From Acorus gramineus (Eukaryota; Streptophyta; Magnoliopsida; Acorales; Acoraceae), in NCBI GenBank assembly GCA_030737835.1, contig CM060848.1:31478737-31542736 (forward strand): DNA of 64,000 bases, written 5' to 3'. Shown in pieces: positions 19,366-30,635 of this stretch; the first letter of the stretch is position 1, and every line of letters begins with the position of its first letter. A program made the translations under genes and the position numbers. Below the pieces are notes generated by a model. That model made no database searches, had not been told where the DNA came from, and worked only from the letters and a program-made list of their open reading frames with translations.

Positions 19366-19913
19366 TGTTGGGAATAGGTAGTAGAAATACATACAGCGGT
19401 GAAAGCATCGATCACGAACCGGAGTTAGATTCACGTTCAAAATTGACGATTCAATAAGATGAATAAAAATGAATATCCCACTTAATTAGTCTCCACTAAA
19501 TGAGAGATTAACAATTATATCCATCCCTCAAGATCTTAGACTCAAGATAAAAAACCCTTTCATATACTACTCAAAATGGAGATGGGTTTTTAATGGAGTG
19601 GGAGAACCTCTCTTTCTCACATTCACACACTTTTGTTGAGGCCACAAAAGATCATTTATATGGTCGTCCATGCATGTATATATATAGTATGTAATGGTTG
19701 GTGGATCAATTTATATAGTTTAATGCCAATTAGATAAAATGATATAACAAGGTTGGTGGATCAATTTAATTGGCTGAGATGTTGGCTGACCATTCTTCCT
19801 ACACAAGCATGCACAAGGCGGTGGAAGTGGCACTTATCCATTATGGGTAAATTCCAAAATGCCCCCTGGTGAAACCAATAATACCAGGGAAGTCTGTACA
19901 CATTTACCTAACA
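19366..19913 (-). repeat. Copia-type LTR, probably solo or truncated element (548 bp)
   Basis: Bounded by TGTTGGGAATAGG at 19366 and TTACCTAACA at 19913, that is TG...CA on the minus strand. The bases after it on the minus side ('aagaaggggaggaagat', plus strand 19914-19930) look like a polypurine tract, which would make this a 3' LTR with its interior lost; alternatively the flanks ATCCT (19361-19365) and ATCTT (19914-19918) are a duplication with one mismatch. No copia coding sequence adjoins it. Confidence 0.55.
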
Positions 19914-20566
19914 ATCTTCCTCCCCTTCTTCTAATCTGTGTCCCAACTCCCAAATATGCATTTGAAAACACGTTGAAAATATATGATTTGAATAAAATGG
20001 CTTAAATAAATTTGATTCTTATATAGCTCACTTTTTGTACTTTTTAAAAAACATACATTTTGTGTGAAGCTGTAACCAACTTTATAATTTAACTTGCTTT
20101 TGAGGAGACATTTGGAAATACGTTCAAATGTGTTTTCAAACGCTTAAAAGATCTTAATTTTCCTTCACTGACTTATGCGCATTCTCAATGAACTTTTTCT
20201 TAGGGGATGTTTGGATGCAGTGATTATTTGTATGTGTTTCCTTGCACAAGCAAATAATATATTGTACGTGCAGGGAAACCTTTGTACACTATTTGCACAT
20301 GTTTGTCTGTTTTAAAGATATGATATCATTTACACATATGTTCCTGTTTGTATTTGTTTGTCTCACACATATAAAATTGTTTGTACATGTGCTCATTTAA
20401 ACGTCATATCTATAACACATCATAATTATAATAAATCTTATATAAAAGTAGACATAAATTCAGTTATTACATGCTAAATTTAACTTAAAATTCACCGCTC
20501 CTCAAAACTAGTCCACAGTTGAGACGCTATCAAATCGCGCAATTGTGTTGCGGCATCTTGCTGGCT
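19914..20566. other. Region between copia LTR and Harbinger transposase
   Basis: AT-rich with no gene. At 20200-20220 'ttaggggatgtttggatgcag' has the look of a Harbinger TIR following a TTA target triplet, and the next 250 bp carry short inverted phrases around 'gcacaagcaaataat' and 'tttgcacatgttt', as in a transposon subterminal region. The matching right end was not found, so the left boundary of the Harbinger element near 20203 is tentative. Confidence 0.35.
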
Positions 20567-21841
20567 TCATTGGGTAGTATGTTCGATTTCATGCGGATCA
20601 ACCATTTCATTGTCAGCCCCATCCTCCTCAACCTCATCCAAGAATTGTCTCGCTGCACTGTTATGTGAAATAATAAAGTTATGTAAAACACAACACGTGA
20701 AGACAATTATAACCTGCGAATCAAATGGATATCGCATAGGATGTTGCAGGATAGGGAATCGGGCTTTGAGCAACCCAAATGTTCTCTCCACCACGTTTCA
20801 CAACTGTGAATATCGACGGTTGAAAAGTTCCTTTCTCGTTTAGATACGCTGTGTCCCGCTTGAAAATTCTTTCAAATGATAACGTACACCTCTAAATGGT
20901 GCAACAAATCCTTTCATATTTGGGCACCCAGCATCTACGAGATAATACTTTTCTAAAATAACAAAAATTTAATAAACTTTGATATTAAAAAAAAATATAA
21001 ACTATTAAATAATATGTACAAAGTTAAATTGATTACCTTCATGTACTTGTAAAGGGTCTCCTTGCATTGACAAAGTATGATATAAAATTTTTGAGTATGA
21101 TGCTGAACCCTCCCATCCAGCGAGCATGTATTGGAAACGCATGTCGAATCCGACCATAGCCATTACATTTTGAGATATAGATCCTTTTCTATTTCGGAAA
21201 CGACCATGATCAGAAATAGGTACCCACGCTGAAATATGTGTCCCATCGATGGCACCAAGGCAATCCTAAAATTGTTATCACCCAACAATACATTGTTCAG
21301 AATGTTGTAACACGAATAAAGATAAAAAAGGTGAAAATAATTTTACCTTAAAATACGGAAAGAAACGACTCTAACTCCGTATGTATAGTGGATTGTCTGT
21401 GGAGGGCACAGTGATATATTCAGGACCCAACTTGCAAATTGCATTTAAAACTGCGTTGAAATGTCGACTTATCGTCTCTCCAGAGTGTTGAAATGTGTAT
21501 TGTGCAACTCTATTACGTTCGTTGTGCCCAATGGTATTAAGAAAGATTGCAACTTGCTCTGCTACACTGATATTTCGAGTATTACGTAGAAAATCTCTCT
21601 CCCATAAAGTATTACATAATAATTTGTACATTTTTGGCTCCATGCGTAATAGATCTAAACTATTTCTTCGATGACCTTCCAGACAATCTCTTACAAAGCT
21701 CTCCCCGCCATGGATACTGTCATGTACCCTCTCCTTTGCAACATACATTTTGTAGTAATATGCCATCATAATTACTATGATACCAGTAATAAGGGTTATT
21801 TCTTCATCATCCATTATACAATATCTTGCAATTTCATCCAT
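20567..21841 (-). pseudogene. PIF/Harbinger transposase (DDE_Tnp_4 type), disabled
   Basis: Three coding blocks on the minus strand. First, 21841-21371: M-D-E-I-A-R-Y ... V-A-I-F-L-N-T-I-G-H ... H-F-N-A-V-L, the helix-turn-helix-like N-terminal part. Second, about 21267-21060: C-L-G-A-I-D-G-T-H-I (first catalytic Asp). Third, about 20955-20567: L-V-D-A-G-C-P-N (second Asp) and V-V-E-R-T-F-G-L-L-K-A-R-F-P-I-L (catalytic Glu). The gaps between blocks have splice-like ends. Two in-frame stops, near 20842 and 20803, interrupt the last block between the second Asp and the Glu, so this copy cannot make a full enzyme. The usual partner gene lies at 22068-26541. Confidence 0.85.
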
Positions 21842-22067
21842 ATTTTTATTAAATTAACTATATAACAAAATGTAGAAAATGAGTTAGACAATATGGAGAC
21901 ATCCACACAACAAATCAAAGGTAGCATACCAAGATAAAATAAAGTATTTGTAACCAAATAAAAAGTAATAGGGTACAATTAATAATGTCACCTAATAACA
22001 AAGTTCTCGCAAGCAAATATAAACGTCTAACAAAATAAAACAACTAAAATGACCAGCAAGTCAATCC

Positions 22068-25000
22068 AATGACATCATCTTCCTCTTAATCCAATCGATC
22101 ATGTATTCCTTCTTGCAGTTTATGAAGCTGCGTGCTATCTTCGAGTTAGCAAACATGTTATATATGTGTCACTTTTAGCCTACTGGTAACCGTTAGAGCG
22201 TCCTGGCAGTTTTTAAAATTTTTAGGGTTTTCGATCGGAACCGCTAATTTTTGGACTGTTAGCTATCGTCCTGAGCTAGAGGACTCCGATTGGGAATCTG
22301 ACTGCATATTTGGTGTCCTGGTGCCATTTTAGACCTCTCACGAAAATTTCATCGAATTCTGGCATCGTTTGCAAAAATTTCGCAGTTCCGGGGCGTATCC
22401 GGGTTTTTAAGTCGCGCACTATAAATAAGTGGGATCTAAAACCCGAGTTACTGTTCATCATCCCCGACCTTGAGCATTTTCTCTCTCCCCTCTCTCTTTT
22501 TCTCACTTTCAAGCCCCCTAGAGCCCTCAAAGCTTAAAACCTAAAGCACGGGAAGTGTAGATCGGGTCCCGATCTACGCTCCGGTGTCTTCAAATCCCGA
22601 TTCCGACGACCCTAGCCACTCCGTCCCCCTCTCTTTGTCCTCTGATTCGGGCCGTTTCGAGGGCCGTGATAGATCGGGGCGTAAGAGAGCCTTAGGGAAG
22701 GGTTTCGGCGCGTGGAGAGCGTCCGGGCTTCGCTTCCTCCCCTTGGTAAGGCCTTTTTCTTCACTTTTCTTGCATAGATGTATGCTAGGAGTGTGGATCT
22801 ATGTATGGGAGGAGGTCAGCGGCTGTGGGTGGCCGTCGGAGGGCGGTGGAGGTGGTCGGAGGTCGGTGGGTGGTGGTAGAGGTGCTCGGGAATGGGTGGG
22901 AGGTGGCCTCGGGCAATGGTGGTGGCTGTCTCGGGCAGGGCAGCAGCAGCTGGCGCGGCTGGCAGGGCTGTTTGGCAGGCGCGCGCGTGTGTGCGCGCGG
23001 GCGTGCACGCGCGCGGGCATGCAGTCGGGGGGAGATGGTGGCCAGCAGGCGCGAGTGCTGGGCGTGCTGTGCGCAGGCATGCTGGGCGCGCTGGGTGGGG
23101 CTGGCCGGGTAGTCAGGAGCAGGTGCACCAGTTTGCTGGGCGCGCGAGCGCGTGCGCGTGGGTGCGCGCGCGGGCGTGCGCTCGGGGGGTGCAGGGGGAG
23201 GCGTGCGGAGCTGGCAGACTGCGGGCTGCGCGAGCAGGGCAGGCCGGCTGGGCAGGCCATGCTCGGGCAGCTGGCAGGGGGTGCTCGGGCACCAGGCGGA
23301 CGGTACTCGGGTGGGTAGGCGAGCGGTGCTCGGGCCACTCGGCGACGCGCACAGGCAGGCAGCGCGGGCAGCAGCGCGCGCAGGCTGGCAGGCGCGCTGG
23401 GTGCGTGCTGCGCGGGCGTGCGGGTGGACGCTGGGTGACGGTCCCGGGTGCTGGGCGCTGAGCGCCGGGGTGCTGGGCTGCGGGTGCTGGGTGCTGGGTT
23501 AGGGCCCGGGGCGCTGGGCGCCAGGCGGGCAGGGCGCGCGCGGGTGCTGCGCGTGGGGCGCGGGGCACTCGGGCGTGCGGCAGGCAGTCTTGGGCGCTGC
23601 GCGGGGGCGCAGTGCAGGCGGGGGTGCGCGCGGGGCGCGGGGAGGCCGTGGTGGTGCGCGCGGGGAGCGGTGAGGCGGCGGTGGTGCGCGCGAGGCGAGG
23701 CGCTGCGCGCGGGGTGCTCGCGGGCGGCGCGAGGCGTGCGGGGTGCGCGGGCTGAGGCGCGGCGGCGCGTCTGGGCGGTCGGGTGGCCGTGCGGGTGGTG
23801 GCCGGCCGTGCGGGTGGTTGTCGGAGTGCTCGGGCTAGCGTGCGTGCGGGTCGTATGCACGTTTGCCCGAGTGTTGGGTGTTTGTTATGGGTTTGGTGTA
23901 TTTTTGGTTGTCTCTTGTGGTATGTATGGATTTTAACTCACCATATTGATTGTCTGTCTTGCAGATCTAGACGGACGGTCGCGCGACGACCCCGATTCTG
24001 GTGAGTGGGACAATCCAACCCAGTAGAGAGGCGTTGTACGCACTTGGGGCGTATACCGACCTCTCCTGGGGCGCCATGGATAAATATTAACCTGCAATAA
24101 TATGTAATCCATGCTTGTATGAATTATGTGTAGAATGCATGCTTCCCTAGTCTTTGCATGTTAGGGACTTGCACCCTTAGGATATGCGTATGAGCCATGC
24201 AGCATGTCCCCTGTTTACATGCTAGGAAACCCGGCCTATGTATGCGTCCTACTAGTTTATTTATTAAATTTAAATGCTGGTATCTGTTAGATCGCATGCC
24301 TTAGGATAATATTATAGGGAGGAGCCTTGCGAGGTCAACGCTGAGACCCGTGTTAGGGTACTCCGTGTTCCTTGTTTGGTTGTCGGGATGTCCTGTATCG
24401 GGACCTCAGGCTGCCCTCCCAAGGTCCTAGTCCCAATAATATTATATGTAATGATTGTATGATTGGTATAATTATTAGCATAGTTGGTGGATATTATAGG
24501 GGAGGGGCCTTGCAAGGACAGCGGTGAGACCCGGGTTAGGGTACTCCGTGTTCCTTGTTTGGTTGTCGGGGTATCCTATAACGGGAACTCACGCCGCCCT
24601 TCCGAGTTTCTTTCCCCCAATGATATTCCAGCCTTGCTGATTTTTGTACATGTTCCCGCATCTTGATGATGCACCTGGTTGAATTCAGAGGAATTCATGA
24701 CATTTGAGTTGTGATGATATGTAGTCGGCGGATCCGAGTGGATCATATGCGTATGGATAGGCTGTTCTGTTCCCTGCGTTGGATCCGGTAGAGGCTACCC
24801 CCAGCGTTAGAAAGGTCGTCCTTCGGAGGACCCACATCAATAGGCGCCTCCTGATTTGGTTTCGGACTGTGCTGAAGTTGTGGGTGGAGACCAAGCGGCC
24901 TACGGAGTGGAGGGAGAGACTATCGGTGGACCAAGGGTGACCAACAGCCTAGTCAGTCCCAAAATCCTATGTCACCCATTGATGGGTGAGGGTGAGGGTG

Positions 25001-26541
25001 TAGTGGGTTGGCGATGAGCGACCTACTGGATTTGTGAATAGATGATTATCAGTCCCAATAGCCTATGTCACCCATTGATGGGTGAGGGTGAGGGTGAGGG
25101 TGTGGTGGTTCGGCGAAGTACGAATCACTGGATCATGTTGTTATGTCTTGGAGATTGGATAAATAATGGAATTGTGGTAAATATTGTCTGTGATGCATGG
25201 GTGTTCACTGAGCGTGTGGCTCACCCCTCGCACATGTTTTTCCCCAGTGGTCACTGAGCCTGAGCTAGAGCCGGAGCAGCAGTTGGAGCTTTCCGAGGGA
25301 TTTCTTCAGTAGCGGAGCAGCGCCACGTTCCGCGAGTGCCAGAGGTTATCAGCATCCCTTCTTGACTGTATGTATTTGATTTCCGTGCTTGGCACGTGTT
25401 TGTACATGTTCAGTTGTATTTGTGTATATTGGCTCTCACAGGACAGATGATTGAGTATCGAGTCTGTAGAATGTTTATTCACAGATTCAGTCTTTTGCTT
25501 CCGCATTTGGTGTATATATCATGTCAGCCCCTTTTGTTGCATGTGTGTCATTCTAGTTGTCTGTGTATGATATATATTATTGACCTCCTGTGTAGGCTTC
25601 TGATATGATACATACACTTGCCGCGTCCCTGGGTTGGCCGCCCTGGGGCGTGACAAAACATATGGCAGCCAAATATTCATCTTTAGAGAGGTTTGGAATA
25701 TCATCCAAAGCCTCTATGCACTGTTTGAAGATTAATTCCTCCTTTTCATCCCGCTTGCTTATGACAGAAGAGAGATTGTTTACAGCATCAAAAAACTCAT
25801 CTGTTGCAGATCTACGAGACTTGGGAGTGCGACCACTGTTCCCCTCGCTTCGAGACTTCCTTCTCCTTGAATCACTTGTCTGTGGAGGCTTGGGTGAAAC
25901 TGACTCCGCCATTTCATCATCGCCAAAGCCGAACTGATGCATAGGAGATTGAGACCCATCAAGGTTGGTGACCTCAACAGGCGTACTGGTATCAAGTTGG
26001 TTGATTGTCCTAGACCCTCCCCCATGTGCAACAGTGTCTCCAATAATTTGTTGTAGCTTCTCGTATTCAATTAATTGAACATACCTATAAGGCCCTACAC
26101 CAGGGTGTGCCTGCTTGCAAAAAAAAAAAAAAAATCTTTGATCATGAAAGGGACAACATAAAATGTAATTAAAATTTATAATTAATTTACAAATTGGTAC
26201 CTCAAGATAAGGTTCCCATACATATTTATCCACTTCAATCGTGTTGGTAGTTGGGTTCCACCCAAATCCACTTTGTTCCATCATCTCTTTTACTACCAAG
26301 TATTTCTTTTTCATAGTACGTAACCTCTCTCGAAGTTTATCCTTATTCAGTCCTAGTTGTGGGAATTTTGTAAGGAATGCAGTTACCACCTCCGCCCAAC
26401 CAGTAGAAGTAAAGCCTCCATCTATCCTACGTCCCTTTATACATTGTTCAACTAATTTATCTATGTAAAAAACATCCATGCTCTCTGTCCATATAATATT
26501 TTTTTTGTTGACTTTGGCATACTTGAATTTGAACTCATCTG
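22068..26541 (-). pseudogene. Harbinger-associated Myb/SANT-like DNA-binding gene, split by a solo LTR
   Basis: Minus-strand exons: about 26541-26203 (after acceptor 'tttattccag') with W-T-E-S-M-D-V-F-Y-I-D-K-L-V-E-Q and W-A-E-V-V-T-A-F, the Myb/SANT-like domain (Myb_DNA-bind_3 type). Then about 26112-25656 with an acidic and Ser/Arg-rich linker and the segment F-F-D-A-V-N-N-L-S-S-V. Solo LTR 22156-25655 interrupts the frame after A-A-I-C-F, and the frame resumes at 22155 (F-A-N-S-K-I-A-R-S-F) and ends at a TGA near 22068. In PIF/Harbinger elements this protein works with the transposase to bind the ends. The frame appears otherwise open, so the LTR insertion is the main lesion. Confidence 0.78.
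22156..25655 (+). repeat. Solo Ty3/gypsy LTR (3500 bp) with 5-bp duplication AAACA
   Basis: Starts TGTTATATATGTG at 22156, ends GGGGCGTGACA at 25655, with AAACA at 22151-22155 and 25656-25660. Contains TATA (22420-22427), palindrome (22555-22579), first donor (GT at 22746), first intron (22746-23964, CpG-rich), middle exon 23965-24000, donor GTGAGT at 24001, and last exon 25248-25312. The last exon is 12 nt longer than in the other copies, an in-frame change. A ~180-bp block around 24312-24600 is a diverged tandem duplication. Two (GGTGAG)n-hairpin units lie at about 24980-25128, one with a four-run G tract (25080-25100). Confidence 0.92.
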
Positions 26542-27146
26542 CTGGAATAAATGAGTATAAATAAAATAAAATAAAATAAAATGGAGTGGAAAACATGTGA
26601 AGAGGTAAAGGTATTAAAAAGATAGATGATTTTAGAAATCCATAACATTGAATTGTAACATATGAATATGGAGAATGGAAAAATAAAACTAAACAAAATA
26701 AAACTATATCACAATCACATTGACACATTCACATATCATGAAATATTGACATAATCAACCACAACAGGATCCAAATTAAAAAAAAAATCCCACAAATATC
26801 TAATATAAATATTGACACATTAACACAAAAATCTAACAAAATGACATGTGTTCACATCCCTTCTCTTTATTGCTCCCAAATATTTTCCTTTTTTTTCTTC
26901 TCTCATCAGCGATATGTTAACATCAATGAAAAAACCTCATCACTAGTTCATGGAAAGCAAATGCATCAAAATACAACCACTTCACAATTGAGAGAATCAA
27001 AAGACAAATAAGGCTCATATGAGCAAATGCAAACAAAGGGTTTCTTTTGATCAACGAACAGATGCAAACAAAGGCTTGTATGAGCAAATGCAATCAAAAG
27101 ACAAAATACAAACAAAGGGTTTCCAAATTAATTAAACGGACAGATC

Positions 27147-27185
<39 letters not shown>

Positions 27186-27488
27186 CTTGAAGAGATCTTT
27201 GATGCAAACAAGAGAGGACGACGCGAAGAAGAAGAAGAAGAAAGGTTTTTTTTTTCCCAACTTATTTGTGTTTTCGGGTAGTGGAGACGTGAAGAAGAAA
27301 ATTCAACCCTGATAACTATGAAAACAAATGCAGTTACAAATCTTAACACACCTAGTTAGGTGGGATTTTATTTGTCAAATTTAATTGGACAAATAGAAAC
27401 CTTGTTATTATAATTGCCCCACTTAAATAACCTAACCAAACATGAATTTATGTTTGACCATGTGCAAATGAGAACTCACCTTCATTTG
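26542..27488. other. Upstream region of the Harbinger Myb-like gene
   Basis: AT-rich, no convincing gene. A (GA)n microsatellite occupies about 27149-27182, and 26562-26582 is 'aaataaaataaaataaaata'. This stretch probably holds the first exon, promoter and right end of the Harbinger element (phrase 'gcaaatgcaaacaaagg' is repeated three times at about 27020-27120). No terminal repeat matching the candidate at 20203 was found before the copia LTR. Confidence 0.4.
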
Positions 27489-27603
27489 TGTTAGATTATA
27501 TGTGTTATCTCATAATGTGTGTAGTGTATTACACGTGTAATTCCTAGACACTTGTATATATAAAGGGATTAAACCCTAAATGGAATACAAGGATTCTCAT
27601 TCT
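27489..27603 (+). repeat. 5' LTR of the copia element, 3'-truncated
   Basis: Aligns with 35102-35216 ('gttatctcataatgtgtgta', 'tatataaagggattaaaccc') and stops at 'ggattctcattct'. The remaining ~35 bp of the 149-bp LTR, including the CA end and a primer binding site, are not found, so the junction with 27604 is a rearrangement. Confidence 0.75.
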
Positions 27604-28834
27604 TGTCGAAATCCTTCATCTTCGTGTGCCTCCGTGCACCTCTTGGCGTCGCCCCGCGCCGATCCTACATCGTGCGACCTGCTTGCACAACCCTGTCGTG
27701 CGAGCCCCTGCCCGCGGGCCGACCTTGCCGTGAGTGCTCCGCCGTGCCCGCGCGTCGCCCTGCCGCTGGCGCACCTGCCCGCGAGCCATCCTGCCGTGTG
27801 GTATCCCGCGCCCTTGCCCGCGCGCCCCTGCCCGCGAGCCGCCCTGCTCTGCCATCCCTGCCATCGCGCCCTGCCAGCCTTGCCGACGCGCCCTGCCAGC
27901 CCTGCCAATGTGCTATGCTAGCCCTCGCGCGCCAGCCCTGCCAGCCCTGCGGACGAGCCTTGCGAGCCCGACATGCCCTACCAACCCTCGCGCGCCAGCA
28001 CTGCCAGCTCTGTGGAGGCGCCCTACCAGCCCTGCTGTCATGCCCCGAGCAGATTCGTGTGATCCCGAGATTATTGGAATCCTGTCCGCGCACGCCCATG
28101 CACGCTAGCGCATTTTTGCCAGCTCATTCATGCGGTTCCCAGTGCTCACGCGGTTTTGCCAACGTCCCGGAATCCCGCGCGACAAATTACCCGGATTTCC
28201 CAGACGCACTCCAGGATCTCTCGGGTGCCCGCGAGTATTGATCCTGGATTTTCTAGGATCATGTCCGGGATCCCTCCCCAGCACAGACAAATTTGCCCCT
28301 GTCATCCCTGAGCCACCTCCTGCCGCACTGCCCTCTGCCACGGCGAGCCACCACCAGCCACTGCCTGGTCACTGCTTCCAGCAGCCCTCGGCCACCTCTG
28401 GTCGTGCTCCGACCGCCCTCGGCAACCTGGGGCAGCCCTCCGCCGCCTCCGGTCATGCTCTGGCCTCCTCGGGCAGCCCTCCGGCGTCTCTGACAGTGCT
28501 CCGACAGCCCTTGGCCTCCTCGGGCCGTTCTTCATAGGCCGCCCTAGGCCTCCTCGGGCAGCCCTCCGCAGCCTTGGGCATCCCTCTGCCACCTCTGATT
28601 GCCCCCCGACAGCCCCCGATCATCTCGGGCAGCCATCCGCTGCCTCCAACAGCGCTCACGCAGCTCTCGGTCACCTAGGGTAGCACTCAGTCGATGCCGG
28701 CCACCACCTAGGGATCTCAAAACACTAAATCGGCCCTTATTTCCTATCCAGAGGTCCGATTAAGGTGTTCTAGGGGTCTGTTTTGATCTATTTTTTGTCC
28801 CCGACATCATTGTTTCATTTTTAACCTAAAAAAA
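27604..28834. other. GC-rich low-complexity segment between copia LTR and pol
   Basis: No gene recognised. 27640-28060 repeats short phrases like 'ccctgccagccctgcc', and 28370-28680 repeats 'ggcagccctccg' with a loose period near 30 bp. All six frames have long openings because of the GC content, none with recognisable domains. It could be a filler acquired by the element or the remains of its leader and gag. Confidence 0.4.
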
Positions 28835-29941
28835 ATGTCAGATATCACTTCTCCTCAGACAAGCACCTATTCTATGGTGTCTCTTCAGTCCTCTTCGTCG
28901 TTCATCTATGAGGGCATCTTGGGGGCCGCTCCTACTATGAAGCACCATAGACCACGTAGACGAAGACCTACTAAGAAGCGTCATAGACCGAACAGGCGAG
29001 GACATCCTCTTCCTCTTGTTGATGTTGCGATTGCTACTCCACTTGGCTCCGTTCAGCCACAATTGGGTCAGCTTGATCAGATCAGTCAATGCCTCGACCA
29101 CCTGATCCTGCAGCAGTCTATTTCTGGTTCTTCCACTCCCTTTGCATTGTCTTCTACTACGGGTACTCCTGCTTATTGGATCTTTGATTCGGGTGCCTCA
29201 CATCACATGACACCTGACAGTTCTATCCTCACTACATGCTCACCTGCACCCTCACACCTCCCTTCAATTCATACATCTAATGGCTCTCCTTTAGTCATCA
29301 CGCAGTGTGGATCGATCATCACCACATCTCACCCTACTGGCCGTCTTTCATTACCATTTGTTTTGCCTGCTCCTGATCTTTGTATGAATCTTGTGTCTAT
29401 TAGTCGATTGTGTGATTCTGGATTCACCGTTACCTTTACCTCTTCTGGGTGTTTTGTGCAGGATCCACGTTCAGGGCAGAGGATTGGTGTTGGTCGTTGG
29501 ATTGGCGGACTATATTATGTGGAGTATTTTCATCTTCCTGTACCTGATCCCTTAGTTTTCTGTGGCACTGTCACCTCTGATATTGACTTGTGGCATAAGT
29601 GGTTAGGTCATGTTTCTGAATCTTGTCTTAAAGACTTTATTAAGTCTAGTGATTTAGGTCATATTTCTTTTTCTCCTATTTCTGTTTGTGAGGGCTGTAA
29701 ATTGGCCAAACATGGTGCTACTCCATTCCATTCTAGTAATCATCAGTCCTCTAGTCCATTTGAGCTTGTTCATTCTGGTATCTGGGGTCCTTCTCATATC
29801 ACGTCAAAGAGTGGTTTTTCGTATTATATCAGTTTTATTAATGACTATTCTTGCTTTACCTGGATTTATTTATTGAGTCATCGATCTGAGGTCCCAAAGA
29901 TATATGAGGTCTTTACCACTATGATTCACACCCAGTTTTAG
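28835..29941 (+). pseudogene. Copia pol: gag remnant, protease, integrase N-terminus
   Basis: 368 codons. The first ~60 residues include M-S-D-I-T-S-P-Q and a basic stretch R-P-R-R-R-R-P-T; the capsid region of a normal copia gag is absent. Protease active site W-I-F-D-S-G-A-S-H-H-M at about residues 113-123. Integrase zinc-binding H...H...C...C: L-W-H-K-W-L-G-H near 255 and C-E-G-C-K-L-A-K-H near 288. Catalytic core begins with F-I-N-D-Y-S near 340 (first Asp). A TAG at 29939-29941 ends the frame; similarity continues beyond it, so this stop is a mutation. Confidence 0.85.
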
Positions 29942-30635
29942 ACTCGTATCAAAATCTTTAGGTCTGATTGTGCTCGAGAATATATTTCTTCCACGATGCG
30001 TTCTCTTCTTCAATCTCATGGCACTCTCTTCCAGCAATCATGCCCTTATCCTCATGAGCAGAATGGTGTTGCTGAAAGAAAACATCGCCATATTCTTGAA
30101 ACCGCTCATTCCCTCTTGCTTTCTTCTTCAGTCCCCAGCACATTCTAGGTTGAGGCTGCTCTTCTATCTGTTCATCTTATCAATATCACTCCCTCTTCTG
30201 TCCTCTCTAGTATGACTCCTCATGAGCGCCTTTACTCCTCCAAATCTGATTATAGCAGACTTCACACTTTTGGATGTACTTGTTTCGTGCTTCTCCCTCC
30301 TCATCAACGCACTAAGTTGGTCGCTCGGTCAGTCAAGTGTGTATTCTTGGGGATTAGTTTCGAACACAAGGGATATCGCTGCTACGATCCTATTGGAGAT
30401 CGTTTTTGGATCGCTCGTCATGTGTCATTTGTCGAAGATGTTCCCTATTTTTCTTCTACACACACTACCTCCTCACCTCCTGTGCCATCTCCTGTTCAGG
30501 CCACTCCTATTGAGTCTCTACCTCTTCTTGGGCCGTCTGTTGTGCTTGAGCCCACTCCTAGTTCTGTTCTCCCTGAGTCTCATCTTAGCATTCCTACTGC
30601 TGACTCTTCTGGTTCTTCGTCTCCTACAGCCAACT
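29942..30635 (+). pseudogene. Copia integrase core and C-terminal part
   Basis: Continues the same frame after the stop: F-R-S-D-C-A-R-E-Y (second catalytic Asp), Q-N-G-V-A-E-R-K-H (catalytic Glu), then another stop near 30146 where a Trp is expected. An open stretch from 30212 covers F-G-C-T-C-F-V, K-C-V-F-L-G and Y-D-P-I, the conserved post-core region of copia integrases, followed by a Pro/Ser/Thr-rich linker. It ends where the Ty3 LTR inserts at 30636. Confidence 0.82.
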
